A stretch of 64,000 bases of DNA. Source: Aquanectria penicillioides. Lineage: Eukaryota > Ascomycota > Sordariomycetes > Hypocreales > Nectriaceae. The stretch covers positions 1,984,001-2,048,000 of the forward strand of contig PYIU01000009.1 in the NCBI GenBank assembly GCA_003415625.1. Reading direction: 5' to 3'. Every line of letters starts with the position of its first letter. The first letter of the stretch is position 1. Shown piece by piece: positions 34,661 to 47,562 of this stretch. Position numbers and translations under genes: made by a program. Under the pieces are notes generated by a model. It saw only the letters and a program-made list of their open reading frames with translations. It was not told the origin of the DNA and made no database searches.

Positions 34661-35904
34661 CGGGGCGATACACAAGTCGAGATGGCGGCTCGCTCCGAAG
34701 AAACATTGGGGACGGGGTGTAAGTTGGCCCGGGAAGATGTCAGTTGAACCTGGCCGGGGGTATACGATCGTGGCCATTAGCCTAATAATGGCGATGTATC
34801 TGACGATGGCAATTAGAGCGTCGTGTAGCGGGTGGCGGGGTTTGCGGACTTGCAGATGCGGAGTTTGGGATCATGACTGACCCCTTAGGACATGGGATGG
34901 TGGAATTGGGACTGAGTGGGCGTCGCAGGCGAATGCCAATCCCGTGCCTGGCGAGATGATGCATTGGAATTCACAGCTTGCCTGCCTGCCCGCTTGCCAA
35001 GGTCATCAGGAACAAAAATGAGAAGAAAAAGGGCCCAACTCAAGCCTCCGGAGTGGATAGTTGGCCCGTCGGTGCATCTCGGGCCTCCGATGGCCGAGGC
35101 ACACGGTTGTGCCCACATACGGAGTGCCTACATCGACGATGGTAGCAATGTCCCAGAATGGTCAATGGAGATTTCATGGAACAGCACCGTGGAACACGAG
35201 GGCCGCATCACGTCCGCAACGGTCCGCTGTTTGCGCGTTACCCTGCTGTGTGGGCAAATAATGCCTTGCCATCGGGTCATCGCCGCGAACGGGAACTCGG
35301 CGTAGTTGTTGTGCTCCGGGACGACCCACCATTTCACAAGCACATGATGGGTAGTACCTGGGGCTTGCCCGGACTGTTCATAGATCCCTACATGTACCTA
35401 GGTAGCCAGCAAGGCCGGGTTGTAGGTGGGCGTTGGCGGGATGAGATGCAGGCCAGGCCAGGGGTCTTGCAACTCCGTCCAACCACAACCAGACCAGTTG
35501 AAGACATGATCAGGAACAGGAACAAGAAGAACAAGCACTTCGCAGTGTTGAGACAAAGCCCGTCAGGCCCGACGCTAGTCGCTCTGCCGATGCGGCATTC
35601 CAGGGGCCTTGGCTTGCCTCGAGTGGATCCGGGGGACGACCAAAGCAAGAACAGACACACACGCAGCCTGGTGCCAGGTATTAATAAACGGCGTTTGCCC
35701 CGGTCTGCTAAGGTCTTTTGTTTTCATTGAACCAAGCATCCACCCATCGTCACCCTGCTCTTCATCCTTTGAACGAATACCTAGGTATCTCTTTGCGAAC
35801 ACCTCACCCAAGGCTTGCCCGCTGTTCTCCTTCCTCTCTCTCCCTCTCCCTCTCCCTCTCCCAACAGACCACGTGTTTGGTTCAAACACTCCCGAAACAC
35901 CGTG
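34661..35904. other. Intergenic with two TACCTAGGTA palindromes
   Basis: No gene seen. Perfect 10-bp palindromes TACCTAGGTA occur at 35395-35404 and 35778-35787. A (TCTCCC)n-like pyrimidine tract at about 35830-35862 lies just before the MAPEG start codon and is probably part of its leader. Confidence 0.5.
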
Positions 35905-36552
35905 ATGCCTTTCACCATTGAACTCCCTGAGGAGTACAGGTATGTCATGAATACCACCGTAGCCAAGCAGTCCTGCCTTCGACTCAGATATCCGGCTAAC
36001 CACGCCCAAATCTAGCTTTGTCCTTGTGGCGGCCGCCTCTACCTTCTTCATCAACACCCTCCATGTTATTCTTACCAGCAAAGCTCGCAAGGCCAGTGGC
36101 CTGAAGTACCCCATCCCCTATGCCTCCAACGAGCTGGCCTCGAAGGACCCTAAGGCCTACCAGTTCAACTGCGGTATGCCTTCCTGCCACTTCCCTGTCG
36201 CACAGCTCTTGTACTGACCTATGCTTTCTCGCCATAGCTCAACGCGCCCACAGCAACTTCACTGAGAACCATACCTCCTTCCTTGGCGCTCTTCTCATTT
36301 CTGGTCTTCGCTTCCCCGTCGGTGCCGCGGCTCTTGGCGCTGGTTGGGCTCTCTCGCGAGTCGTCTATGCTTTGGGTTACACCTCTGGCAAGGGTCCACA
36401 GGGTCGGTTAACGTTCGTCAAGCCTCTCCCATGCGCTGCAATAATACACTTTACTGACAAATATCCTCAGGGGCTCCCTCGGCTCGTTCTTCTTCGATTC
36501 TGTCTTGAAGCTGATGGCTGGCTACACTGCCATCTCGTATGCCCTGAACTGA
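35905..36552 (+). CDS. MAPEG family membrane protein (microsomal glutathione S-transferase 3-like)
   Basis: Small integral membrane protein of the MAPEG superfamily; members conjugate or reduce lipid peroxides with glutathione in the ER or mitochondrial outer membrane. Four exons (35905-35939, 36016-36173, 36238-36406, 36471-36552; introns 76, 64 and 64 nt) give 147 aa. Four hydrophobic helices are visible: SFVLVAAASTFFINTLHVILT, then TSFLGALLISGLRFPVGAAALGAGWALSRVVYALGY, then GSLGSFFFDSVLKLMAGYTAISYAL. The loop AQRAHSNFTENHTSFL contains the family Arg/Asn/Glu signature (N-x-x-E-x). The KYPIPYASNE segment after helix 1 matches the MGST3 branch. Length is normal and the gene is intact. Substrate cannot be inferred further. 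Confidence 0.92.
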
Positions 36553-36881
36553 TTTTTTTTGGGGAGCAAAATGTTATTGGATTAAATATATATATATATA
36601 TCAAACTCTCTGGTAACTATCGCTAGGATTAATCCTATCTTATCTCATCCAGACAACGCTAGGACGATCCCCTCCAAGTCTACGCCTTTTCCCAACCAGT
36701 TATGCGCCTGAACCATTCGACGCCAATTTTTGTTTTCTTTGTCTGTAGCAATACTGAGCCTCCTCCCCAATTGAAAATAAGAAGATGATTTCATGCCGCA
36801 TATTCCTATAGCCCTCAATATACTACTGCCGTGCTAATCCCCACATGTCATGTATGCTGTCGTTCTTGGCTAGCTTCAATT
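36553..36881. other. Short spacer between convergent genes, (TA)n
   Basis: 329 bp between the stop codons of the MAPEG gene and the Ecm14-like gene, with a (TA)n run at about 36586-36601. Both 3' ends must lie here. Confidence 0.5.
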
Positions 36882-38560
36882 TCATCTGCGAAGCTTCCTT
36901 CTCCTCAGCTCCTGTGTGAATGATTCATCAGCTTCGTCATCGTTGACTGGTAAGTCATTCGCAGTAGTGTGGTCGTGTTCTTGCTTCTTTTCTGGGTACT
37001 TCTCGATACCGTTGTTCCCTAAGAGATAATCGCCGTAGTATTTCATAGCGTTGAAAATCTCTTCACCTGTTGGGACAATGTGTTCCTTTGGTAAAAGGAA
37101 GCCGTAGCTACCGGTATCCCGGAGCTTGATTTGATAGCTGTAATGAGCGCGCATCTCGTGATAAAACCAATCAACCGCTGACCCCCACCAGATTCGACGC
37201 GAGACCAGAACCTCTCGCCATCAGCTTCCTTTGCCGAAACTGCACCTTCACATGCAGACGTGACCGTATAAGACTCCCCATTTGCAAGGCGGATAGACTT
37301 GGCAATACCTGCGGCAAGTTCTTCTAGATTCTCCAGATTTGGAGGGTCTACCTGGCAGGTGTAGGAGTAAGGGTACAGAATTTGTTGCGAATAAGAGTGT
37401 AGATCCACCAATCCAACAAACCGGACATTGTTCCATGTTTGGTTGCGAGCCCAGTCCGCAATCTGCACCGCCTCAATGGCCTGGAAAGGTTTTTCGCCCC
37501 CGTAACTCTCGGAACAAGGGTCCCGCTGGATTCGCGAGCCATCCCATTCGAAGCCAAACGCACGATCAAGGTCAAGGCCACGGCAGAATTGCAAATTGGT
37601 TTGTTGTCTTGTCTTGCGCCATAAGCGATCGATGTGCCAGGTGTATTCAAAACCGTCGGGGTTGGCGATAGGAATGAACACAATATCAAACTCATCGAGC
37701 AGCCTCGTGATCATCCGCTCTTTGCCATACGTCGTGATGAAAGACCAGGCTAAATAATTGACGGTACTTGTGGAGATCCATTCTCTGGCATGCGAGCCGC
37801 CCATGATCACAATTGTCTTGCGTGGTGGTGCTGTTGAATCCCTCGAGGAAACGCCCACCCGCAGAGCCGGAATATCGCGTCCCTCGTAAGACTTGCCGAT
37901 ACTCATGTAATCGACATAAGTTGGGAACATAGCTTCCAAGAGACGCATCCACCGAACAACGACCGGGAGTGGTTGGTAATCTTGGAAGAAGAGGTTGTCG
38001 CCTGCCGAGGGCGTTGAAACGAGAACCGGTGCACCAGTCTGTGGATCGGATCGGTGGGGGTTGTTATCAGTCGGGAGGGATTGGTAAACGGCAGGAGCCA
38101 AGTCGGGTATCAGAGTCGAGTGGGCGTATCGAAGAGTTCTAGGGAGGAGACTGAGCAAGGGTGCAACCTCGTCGGTATGCAATCGAATGTCGACATATTC
38201 ATCCGTGAAGGCCCAGACGTCGAGGAACAGACGGCCAATAGCATCGGAAAGGGCGCCCTCCTCATCAGCGGTGGAGACGTTAAATCGCAAGACAAGCTGG
38301 TTTGCATACTGGGCACGTAGTTGGTTGAGGATGGGAGGTGGTGCGGCATTCTTGGTGGGATGCCGGCCAAAAATGAATTCGATAGCACTGTCACGGAACT
38401 TTGTGAGAAAAGGGAACAGGCGGGTGTTGCTGCTATCGACAGGGGAATCGCGTGTAAATGGGTTGCTGGCGATTGCTCGTTGGGAATCAATGCCTGCGGC
38501 GTTGATAGTGTGGAGGAGCAACAGCGATGATGCTGCAAACCCGGCGATTGACAGCTTCAT
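36882..38560 (-). CDS. ecm14: Ecm14-like secreted pseudo-metallocarboxypeptidase (M14 fold), with an apparent 1-base frame break
   Basis: M14A-type protein of the secretory pathway, linked in yeast to cell-wall assembly. A signal peptide ([23 protein letters not shown]), propeptide and carboxypeptidase fold are visible; an upstream in-frame start at 38578 adds MLPPTK. Zinc ligands are kept: GSHAREW (His257, Glu260) and DLHSYSQQ (His388). The residue equivalent to the catalytic Glu is Lys (Lys479 in [13 protein letters not shown]), as in the Ecm14 branch, so peptidase activity is not expected. The frame breaks at the C5 run 37182-37186 (G5 on the coding strand). One extra G changes GGGQRLIGF into [22 protein letters not shown], which is family sequence. 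Corrected length is 559 aa. The C-terminus is charged and ends RRRKLRR. The start is divergent from the Sec7 gene. Confidence 0.9.
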
Positions 38561-40781
38561 CTTGGTAGGCGGGAGCACAGGATGCTAGAATGATTTATGA
38601 GGCCTGTCGCAATCATCTAGCCCTGGAAGAGAGAGGGAAAGCCTAAGGAGTAGCAGTCAACCAGGTGATCGCCGAAGATGTATTCTCGCTAGTGGATGGT
38701 GGGCTATGATGATAGTGATGATGATAATAATGATGGTGACACGGACGACGACGACGACGACGACGACGACGATGATGATGGTGATGGAGGTGGGTGAATG
38801 GCGGGTCAACCATGGAGTACCGGGCAATAATGCAATGGCCTTTGCTTCACATTGCAGGGACTGTAGAGGGGAGGGGGCTTGCCGGGGCCTTCTGTGGCAA
38901 CGGCCCAGGTGCTTCTTTGGCTGCCTGGCACTACTGGACAGTGTGCACACACACAGTGGCTAGCACATGGACGATGTCGTCTATTGTCCGCTAACCGTGA
39001 TGACAACGGAGCACGCCTACACCAGGGACCGAAGGTTGAGCCGAGACTGAAAGGGACTTAGGAACGAGGCCGGAGTAGGGACATTGCTTGGAGGAGATAG
39101 GGTAGAAGCATGTGTAGTAGGGTTGGAAATAGGCATGCGGTATTCTGCGAGATCCTGGCAGTGCAAAGTTGAGTTTCTTCATTTAATGTCTACTTTCCTC
39201 TAGTGGCTGTCTCATCCAATAAATACCTAGGTACAGGTACTTATTAGGTGCCTACCTACCTACCTAGGTACCTAAGGCAATAATAGACCGAGACTACCTC
39301 GCCAGCCCAGCTGTGGACTTGGCGCGGGTGGGGGCTTAGCTTGGCTGTGGGCTGTGGGCTGTGTGGTGGGCCGGACTTGGAGTATTCTTCTGTGCCTTCT
39401 CAAGAAGTCACTTTTGCGACTATAACCACCAGGCACTCCAAATCCCTAGATGAGAGAGAAGACGTCATGTGACAAGCCAGTTGGTTCGTTGTAGTGGAGG
39501 GGCAAAGGAGACAAGAAAAGGGGACGACGGGGAGAACGCCCGCTGGGGGCAGGCCCTTTTTCAGTTTGCCCTTGGCTACATTGGCACCTTCAGCCTGCTG
39601 CTTCTGTAAGGAGGTGCTCCTTTTCCTCAATACCTAACTAAGCATAGGGACTTTGCGGAGCACCCACCACCTTACTAGGTGGAGTGCCGGGAGATCAGAT
39701 ATAATGTGCTTGCCGACATATACTCACCACTTAGTACTGGACTGTAGTCGAAGGGCAGCCGACTCAGCGATGCAGCAATAATATAAGATAATAGGAATAT
39801 CTGGGAGATGGAGAGGAAGAATGGAGGTAAAGAGGAGGGAGACGAGCTAGTGAACTAAACCTCAAGGGAGAAAACATGAACCCCGCATGGGGGAATCATC
39901 ATGCACTGTACGCCAGCCACATCAAGATTAGAGGCCAACAGGCTTTTCACGGGAAACCCAGCAAGTCCGGCAGGTACCCCCTTGACTACCCAGCCACATG
40001 GAAACGGAAACTGGTGGGTCGGCACTGTATTGACAGCCGTCGAACCAATCGACGCGGCGATGGGTGTCCCTGTGCGGTGCTGATGCGGTGCCAGTGCCAG
40101 TGCCCAGGTGCCAGCCCAGCCAGCCCCTGGCGGCCTGCTGGGGGGCAAGGGCTGGCAAGGGTGGGCAAAAAAGCTGCCCGGCCACTGGGACAAATTGGCT
40201 GCACCTACGGAGTACGGCCCACTGGTGTTGCAACTGGCGCCGCGCTGCTTTGCGCTGCGCTGGAGCACTGGTACTCTGGGCTTACCTACCTTAGCTGCGG
40301 CGCCTGTCCCTACCCAAATCGACCCCAGCCCAGAGCCAGATGACATCCAACTTTGCATCGACATTGCCAAGTCTCTGATCTCCCTCGTTCATCCCATCCG
40401 TCTCGTAGTTGCACACTCATCCTTCCAAACAGCCGCCTCAATGGTCTCCGCCGTCGCTCTTGGGTCTTCCCGCTAGCTCCGGTAGGTCTTGAGCCACCGC
40501 TCTACCGCACCCTCTCTCGCCCGCATCGACATAGTACTGGCACGTCAAATACGTACGTCGACGACGACGACGACGACGCTTGTCCACGTCCACACACATC
40601 CACACACGCATACCACGTCTCGACTCTCGCCCGACGCCGCAACGTCGCCCTCGCTACCCTCACCACCCTGAACCTTTCATCCCGTCCGTAACTTCGTCTT
40701 CCCCCCGTCTCGACCTTGTCTCCGTCGTCCCCGATCTCGACCGCCCGGGCTGGTGGCCGCGTATCATGATCAGTCGCTGCT
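38561..40781. other. Intergenic with GAC/GAT repeats and TACCTAGGTA palindromes
   Basis: 2.2 kb between divergent genes. It holds a GAT/GAC repeat at about 38707-38790, palindromes TACCTAGGTA at 39224-39233 and 39261-39270, a GC-rich stretch of overlapping ORFs at 39855-40476 with no domain, and a (GAC)n tract at 40557-40579. A pyrimidine-rich leader precedes the Sec7 start. Confidence 0.5.
38707..38790. repeat. GAT/GAC trinucleotide repeat
   Basis: Imperfect GAT units flank a pure GAC core at about 38744-38770, 200 bp upstream of the Ecm14-like start codon. It is non-coding. Confidence 0.85.
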
Positions 40782-43700
40782 ATGCCTTTCCTTCGCCGTC
40801 GTGGCAATATGGCCAGTGAGACTGACATGCGCCGCCATACTCTCTTCGCGCCCAGCTCCCCTATCATCGATACGTCTCCGACACTCCCGTTGCAACCCGA
40901 GCTCAGCAGCGACAATGATGGCGAACCTGAACCCGTCAGCCTTCAACCAACTCGCGACTCTTCGATTAGCCGCCCCGAATCGCCCCCGATCCAGGAAGAA
41001 AGCAACAAACATCGTCGCTTTTCAGTTTTGAGGTTCCGCAATGCCTCTGATTCTCAGCTGTCGCTCCGAGCCAAGCAGCAAGCTGAGAAACCCCCTCCTG
41101 TTCCTCGACGTATCTCTCCCTCACCTTTGGGCTTTTGCCCAACCCGGCATGTAGTTTGCTGACATCAACTCCAGCCCCCGAAATCATCACTACCGCTCCC
41201 ACCAACGATTTCAATGGCCCCAAAAAGAGACCTTCCCGCATCGGTCTCGCTGCCAAGTTTCGTCGTTCCGCCGATGTCTCCCGCGACGACCCTGCTTCTA
41301 GCCGTCCCGTCCTCAGAAAGACATTACGAAAATCATTCAACGAGGAGAGGACTCGACCGTCCCTCGCTACTTTGGAGGAGCCTGAATCCCCCCGCCCTTC
41401 AACTCAGGCTACACATAGCAGTCCTAATGGAACTGCGTTAACTCCACCCACAAACCGCCAGTCCGAGTCATCGAGATCGGATGCTAGCTCTAATGACCGT
41501 CATTCCCATCAGAGTCCAAACACCACACCAAAAAAGCCATCAACTCCATTCTTCAAATTGCGCAGGGCAAAGAAACCCCGGAGCCTTTGTTTCCCTTGGC
41601 ACACCTTCAACAACAGAAGAACAGAGCGCCGCAGGCCATTTTATCAACGCCGTCACTAGGAGTTTCGTCAACGCCACGCCCTGGGTCATCCCACACTGGG
41701 GAAATAGCCCACAGTGGCACTGTGAGGAGTGAACATGCACCGAAACCTAACCAGTCGCCTGCCGCTGCCCTCTTCGCACCGGGTGGATCTCAATCTGGCG
41801 CCTCATCCCCGACTAGAAACAACCTATTGAGAGGAAGATCATCGACCATGAGCTCCATGGGTCGAGACTCAACCGATGACCATCTCCTCCCTCCAACAAC
41901 TCGGACATCTTCATCAACCGGCCGGAAGAGCTTCGGCGACCTGTTCGGCTTGAGTCGCCTGCGACAGAATTCCGAGCTGAGCCGGCAGGGTACATTGACC
42001 CCTACTACCCCAGGCTCAATCACATCCAAGAATAACTCCCTTCAAATCGCCAGGGAGTCCTTTGTCTTGCCTGACCGTTGTGATGACGAATCTGCTGCGA
42101 AGTATCTCGTACGCCTGGAAGATGTTGGTAGTCGAGGCATCATTGCATCAACTCTGTCCAAGAGCGCAGATCCTTTCTTCTTATCTGTTCTGAGAAGCTA
42201 CATGCGCAGTTTCAGTTTTTTTGGCGACCCCATGGACATGTCTATCCGTAAACTGTTGATGGAGGCTGAGCTTCCCAAAGAGACTCAGCAAATTGACCGA
42301 TTTCTCCAAGCGTTTTCGAACCGCTATCATGAGTGCAACCCCGGCATTTATTCCTCTCCGGACCAGGCATATTTTATCGCCTTTTCTCTCCTCATTCTTC
42401 ATACTGACGTCTTCAACAAAAACAATAAGCACAAGATGCAAAAACCTGATTATTTGAAGAATACACGAGGGGAGGGTATCTTTGACGACATTCTAGAGTG
42501 CTTTTACGACAACATCACATATACACCGTTTATTCATGTCGAGGATGACTTTGAGAACGGTGGCGACCGTTTTGCTTCTGTCAAGTCCAGACGCAAGCCT
42601 CTTCTCTCATCCGCGAACAACGACCCGGCCAAAAGAGCGACCAAAGAACCTATCGACCCATATACCCTAATCCTAGACGGCAGCTTGGATGCCCTCCGTC
42701 CCAATCTCAAAGATGCTATGCATCTTGATGACCACTACAATTATTTGGGCTCAGCAGCTCGTCTAGACATAAAAGATCTGCAGAAGACCTTCTTCAGAAC
42801 TGGTGTGTTGCAAATCGTATCAGCCCGGTCTCGCCCCGATGCCTTTATGTCAGAGCAGACCTCATTGAATCCCGAGGAAGCCCACCCTGGAATCGTCGAC
42901 ATCAAGGTCACCAAAGTTGGACTCTTGTGGAGAAAAGAACCGAAGAAACGCAAGACTCGCTCTCCATGGCAAGAATGGGGTGCTATTTTGACTGGGGCTC
43001 AGCTCTACTTCTTCCGTAATACAAGCTGGGTAAAATCACTTATGCACCAATATGAAAACCACGTCAAAGCAGGCAATGATGGTATCCCCTTGATATTCAA
43101 GCCTCCTTTGGAGGAATTCAAGCCAGACGCCCTTATGTCCACGCAAGGGGCTGTGGCTCTTCTTGACACGACTTACAAAAAACACAAAAACGCTTTCGTT
43201 TATGTGCGCCAGGGCGGCTTGGAAGAGGTTCTGTTAGCTGACAACGAAGATGAATTGAATGACTGGCTTGCTAAGCTAAACTATGCCGCTGCCTTTAGGA
43301 CCACGGGTGTCCGGATGCGCGGTGTCGTTGGCGGTAGCTATGATGGACAAGGTCGACGTGGGATGAGACGGCTGGATAGTTCTGATGCAACGCAGCTGGT
43401 CCAGACACCCACGGGGCTTGTGTCAATCGCCCGCAGCCGGATCGACCACAAGATGGCTGAGGATATTTCAGCCGCTCGACGAGATGTTATGCAGCAAAAG
43501 ATTGCGGAAGCAGAGGAAAAACTTCAAGAATCTCAAAAACAACTCGACGATCAGTTGAGAAATGCACGCCATCTGCAAATTTTAGCTCCCATCCAACCAA
43601 GGACACGCGAGCAGCTTATTTCGGCCGCCGCCAGGATGTCTGCGCAGTTGAAGTGGTCGCGCATGAATATGTGGAGGGAAAAGTGCCATCGTGATATCCT

Positions 43701-44970
43701 AATCCAGGATCTTGAGGACGAGCACCCAACAGCAACCTCGACATATACCCCCACCAAGCAACAATCAAACCGCCTTTCTCACAGGACAGGTTCGCCAACA
43801 CCGCGAGGCCACAACAATCGAAGAGGCTCAAGGTCTACACACCATTCCGGGACAGATACTACGCCTCGCACCCCGACTGATCCTCAATTGGCACACATCG
43901 CCAATCCACCTGAAGTGGAACCAGATCTTGACTCGCCCCTTGATCAGGTTTTTCAAACACCTCCTCAGAGTGCGACGCGCCATCGCCATAGTTCACGGGA
44001 CCTCTCTTTTGCAAGACCCGATGTCGGAAGCACACGGCATGGTTCAATATCAAGTATTGCAGGTTCTCCCGTGCAGTCCATTGTCTCTACTCCCCAGGCT
44101 AAGCCGTCCCCGCAGGGCGAAGAGGCCAAGACACCGTCAGCGCGGACTGATCATGGCGATTCTGATGACCCTGATGCTAATGAGAGGAGTTTGCTAGAAC
44201 AAGCAGGTCTCTTGGAGTCTAGACCAAGCAGAGACCCAACTGACAAAGTCACGACTTCCACAGGAGCAGATGGGGGCGAACGTGGAGCTTCAATTGACAA
44301 GGACAAAGCAGAAAGGAGTAAGATCCGGCGAAGCCTCCAACGGACCCTCAGAGAGGGAGCCGGCCATCTCTCTCATCACCGCAGTAGGAAAGGCAAGGAG
44401 CCGGCCCAAAACGGAACAGGGGAAGAGGAGGTACGGGATGATGTGCTTTCTCGAGGATCCGGTAGCTTTGTGGTACACGGCAAGAAGGCCTCGGTCATCA
44501 ACTTCGGGGGCGAGCTGCAGAATATGTCACACGATGAAAATCTTCGGGCAAGGAAGCAATCACCGCTATCGGATCAGCCCATCTCTCCCACTCTAAGCGA
44601 AGATGATTTTTATTCTGCCGTAGGAATCCCCTTCGAGTCACGAGAGCGAACGGAATCAGCGGCTAGCGCTAGCACTGCGACAGCGCGAAGCTTCCGGGAA
44701 CTCCACCGAAAGTACTCCTCTGCCCAGGCGGCCAGAAGCGCTTCCGTCGGTGGACGGCTGACAATTCCTTCAGATACTGAAAGTGAAGTGGCAGTAAGCT
44801 TTTCTGACGGACGTAGGAGTCCACTACCACCCATGGAGACTGAGACGGACGAAGAAGGGGACAAAAACAGTGAAAAACAAGACGACCTTGAGAGTCGCGA
44901 CTCCGACCAGGAGTCTCTTCAAGATTTAGAGCAGTTGCCTAGCCGCCCCGTGCAGGCAGTGAACGCATGA
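40782..44970 (+). CDS. Sec7 and PH domain Arf guanine-nucleotide exchange factor, with an apparent 1-base frame break
   Basis: Arf-GEF resembling yeast Syt1 and the EFA6-type layout (Sec7 followed by PH). Exons 40782-41109 and 41175-44970. A disordered Ser/Pro-rich N-terminus (about 390 residues) precedes the Sec7 domain (about 399-565: RESFVLPDRCDDESAAKYLVRLEDV, then SFFGDPMDMSIRKLLMEAELPKETQQIDR with catalytic Glu479, then AYFIAFSLLILHTDVFNKNNKHKM). The PH domain spans about 685-817 (GIVDIKVTKVGLLWRKEP ... DELNDWLAKLNYAAAF). A coiled coil (KIAEAEEKLQESQKQLDDQL) and a long acidic, Ser-rich tail follow. The frame breaks at the C4 run 41576-41579. One extra C continues RAKKPPEPLFPLAHLQQQKNRAP instead of RAKKPRSLCFP. 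Corrected length is 1374 aa. Expected to act on Arf at Golgi or plasma membrane. Confidence 0.9.
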
Positions 44971-45567
44971 TGTCTACTTACGAAGGAGGTGATTTTTTAT
45001 GGACATGTATTTGTGTTATTTAGCGTTGCTGGGAAATGGTGTCGCACGCAGACAACAAGAGCATTTTTCTATCCCCCCATCCTACCATTCCCCCGTTTTT
45101 GTCTGGGCATGGTTGGTTGGTTCTGCAAAGGACGAAATGGGACGAAGCGAGGCCGATCTGAGGGGACCAAAGCCCTAGGCTGCCCAGGTTTCCTTGAACA
45201 ATATGCAGACTGAGGGTTACGAGGACATGTATTTAGATTTTTCCCTCTTTAAACCCCCATCCTTCATGTTTTACTCTTTTGGGAATAGGGATGGACGTCT
45301 TTGATGAGTTTGGCAGAGCAAAAAAGTTAAGCTTAGAATTCCTGCAGTCATTTAAGGAACAGTTGTGATACATATTGAACGAAAGTCTCACAGTTGTTCG
45401 GCACACACACACAAACAACTCCCCCCCCCCCCCATCCTATTTAGGGGGCAGGAGTGTCTAGCTTATGGAAAGAAGAAAATTGCAAGAATTTTACTACTGC
45501 GGCGTTTTGTTTCTGGGTCAGAGCCACAATGCCCCGAAGGACAAAAGGAACGCGATGTGCATCCTTG
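44971..45567. other. Spacer between convergent genes, C13 run
   Basis: Holds the 3' ends of the Sec7 and SRP72 genes. A run of thirteen C lies at 45421-45433. No gene. Confidence 0.5.
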
Positions 45568-47562
45568 TTATTTCTTGCCCTTCTTCTTCTTCTTGGAGTT
45601 TGGTGGAGGTGCCTTTTCTACCTTTACCCCTCCACCGCCGACGAGCTCGAGTGTCTCCTCCTCCTTGACAATGCCGCCCTGGGTCGACTCACCAGCCTTT
45701 TTCTTTCCCTTCTTTCCTTTGGGCCGGTATGAGGAGCGGTCCCGAAGGGGCAGCCAACGCTCGGGGTCAGGCTTGGTGCCTTCAACGTAGGTCTTGGGGA
45801 GACAAATCTTTCTACGCCTCTTTTTGGGCTTTTCACTTGATTCTTGAGGAGTAGGACGCTTGCTCACTTGCATAGGCTTGGCGACAGTTGCGACACCGGT
45901 CTCAAGGAGGGCATTGATATCCACACCTTCGATCAGGACCTCGACGGAGGGAAGGTTTTCGATGTGATGCTGCACAGCCGAGGGGTTCGAAGGGGCAAGG
46001 GCCGCTACCAGACCAGCGGTTGCGAGGTCCGAACCCTGTTGTTCGCTGATTAGCCTCTGGAATGAAGCACCAGCTAACTGTAAGTCTTGGGGGCTTGATG
46101 ACTTCATGAGTTCGACTCCTGCCTCCTCTAGGAGTGAGGCAGCAGCACTTGCGGGGCGTGTTTGCCAGTGCGTTGCCGCCTTTACAAGCTCAGCTTTGGC
46201 AGTTGACTCTCGCCCCTGTGCTCGGTTCAACGAAATAACTAGAGCAACTAGGCCAGGGGAGAATCGAACATCTTTCGCTGTGGGCGATTCGGAAATCTCA
46301 AGGCGGTGTAGGAAGGATTCTAAAATGGAGAGGGCCGAGCCGGTATGCCCATTGTCGAGTTGGATTTGGACGATGGTCAGAACGAGCCCAACGTCATTGG
46401 GCCTTTTGTTTACCAGGCTTTGGAGGGCTCGAATTAACTGCTTTCCAGTGATCCCCCTAGCACTGGCGGAAGCATTGAGAACAGATAGGATGTTGGTGTC
46501 AGCGGATGTGGTTGGGTGCTCTGTCTGGCCGAGAAAGGAAGCAGTGCGGGTCTTGACACCAGGAGCCTTGGATGCCTGTAGATTCACAACTAAGTTATTG
46601 CGGCGAAGAATATTCGACTGGTGGTTGAACAACTTGGATGACTTGTTGTCTTCAAATAGCGTTGCGAACTGCCTTTGCAGGAGATATGGATTTTCTGTCC
46701 CTGGTTGGAGCGCTAGGAGATTGTTTCGAGCAATCACTTCAAGATCAGGATCCTCGTCACTAAATTAGGATGCAAATTAGTGATATGCTTGTGATAGGAT
46801 GTTGATATAGTTGGCGAGAACGCACTCTGACGTGGCTAGTGACTTGTACAAGTCAAGGGCCTCTTTAAGCTTTCCAGTTTTGGCATATACGAACGCCTGT
46901 TGGGCAAGAATTGGCCGCATTTCAGCCTCTTTATCCTCTTCTGCTAACTCATCGGAGGCATCGCAAAGCCTGACGGCTCGTTGTAGTAGGTTGGCGGCAT
47001 CGTCGAAGGCGCCTTGAGCAATGTGGGCACAGGCGGCATTGTAACAAACCTCGAACCCATCGGAATCTTGAACAGAAGGAGAGTCTATAGAAGAATAACC
47101 CAGCCAAACTGACTGCGCGGAAACAGCTCGGATGTTGATGTTGAGGTCATTTTCTTCACCCGCAGCGCCAGTATCGAGGAGACGACTGTAGATGGCACGA
47201 GCATCGTCGAACCGTTCAGCCCGATATGCAACCTGGGCCGCGATATGGCTGAAACCCCGCTTCTCTAGACCTATAGCCTGGAGCGTGCTTGTTGCCTCCT
47301 CCAGCTTCCCAGTCTTATAGAGCGCATATGCTTGCTCGAGAACACATATTGCATTGAGTTTGGTGCCACCTTCTGCGATGGCGCGTAGAGCATCGTCGAA
47401 GCGGTCGAGTTTGAGGAGAGCCACGATGCGGGTGTGTTGGGCTGTCACATCGGCCTTATTTGCCTTTATGGCAGTATTGGCAGCCTTGAGGATCTCTTCG
47501 TGGTCTTCGATGGACGACGCCCGCAGCAAGGCGCTGAGGGCGGCGGCAGGGTCTTGAGGCAT
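45568..47562 (-). CDS. srp72: Signal recognition particle subunit SRP72
   Basis: SRP core protein that binds SRP68 and 7S RNA and helps deliver ribosomes translating secretory proteins to the ER. Exons 47562-46826 and 46759-45568 (66-nt intron) give 642 aa; the join restores LATSDDEDPDLEVIARNN. The first 500 residues are TPR-like helical repeats (ALLKLDRFDDALRAIAEGG, YALYKTGKLEEATSTLQAIG, VAYRAERFDDARAIYSRLL, FEVCYNAACAHIAQGAFDDAANLLQRA, QAFVYAKTGKLKEALDLYKSL). The C-terminal RNA-binding segment has the family motif KTYVEGTKPDPERWLPLRDRSSYRPKGKKGKK and a Lys-rich end NSKKKKKGKK. Length and layout are normal. Intact. Confidence 0.94.

Noticed and set aside
39855..40476. Cluster of overlapping GC-rich ORFs on both strands
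   Set aside because: Six frames are open at once because of GC richness; no start context, domain or splice logic supports any of them.
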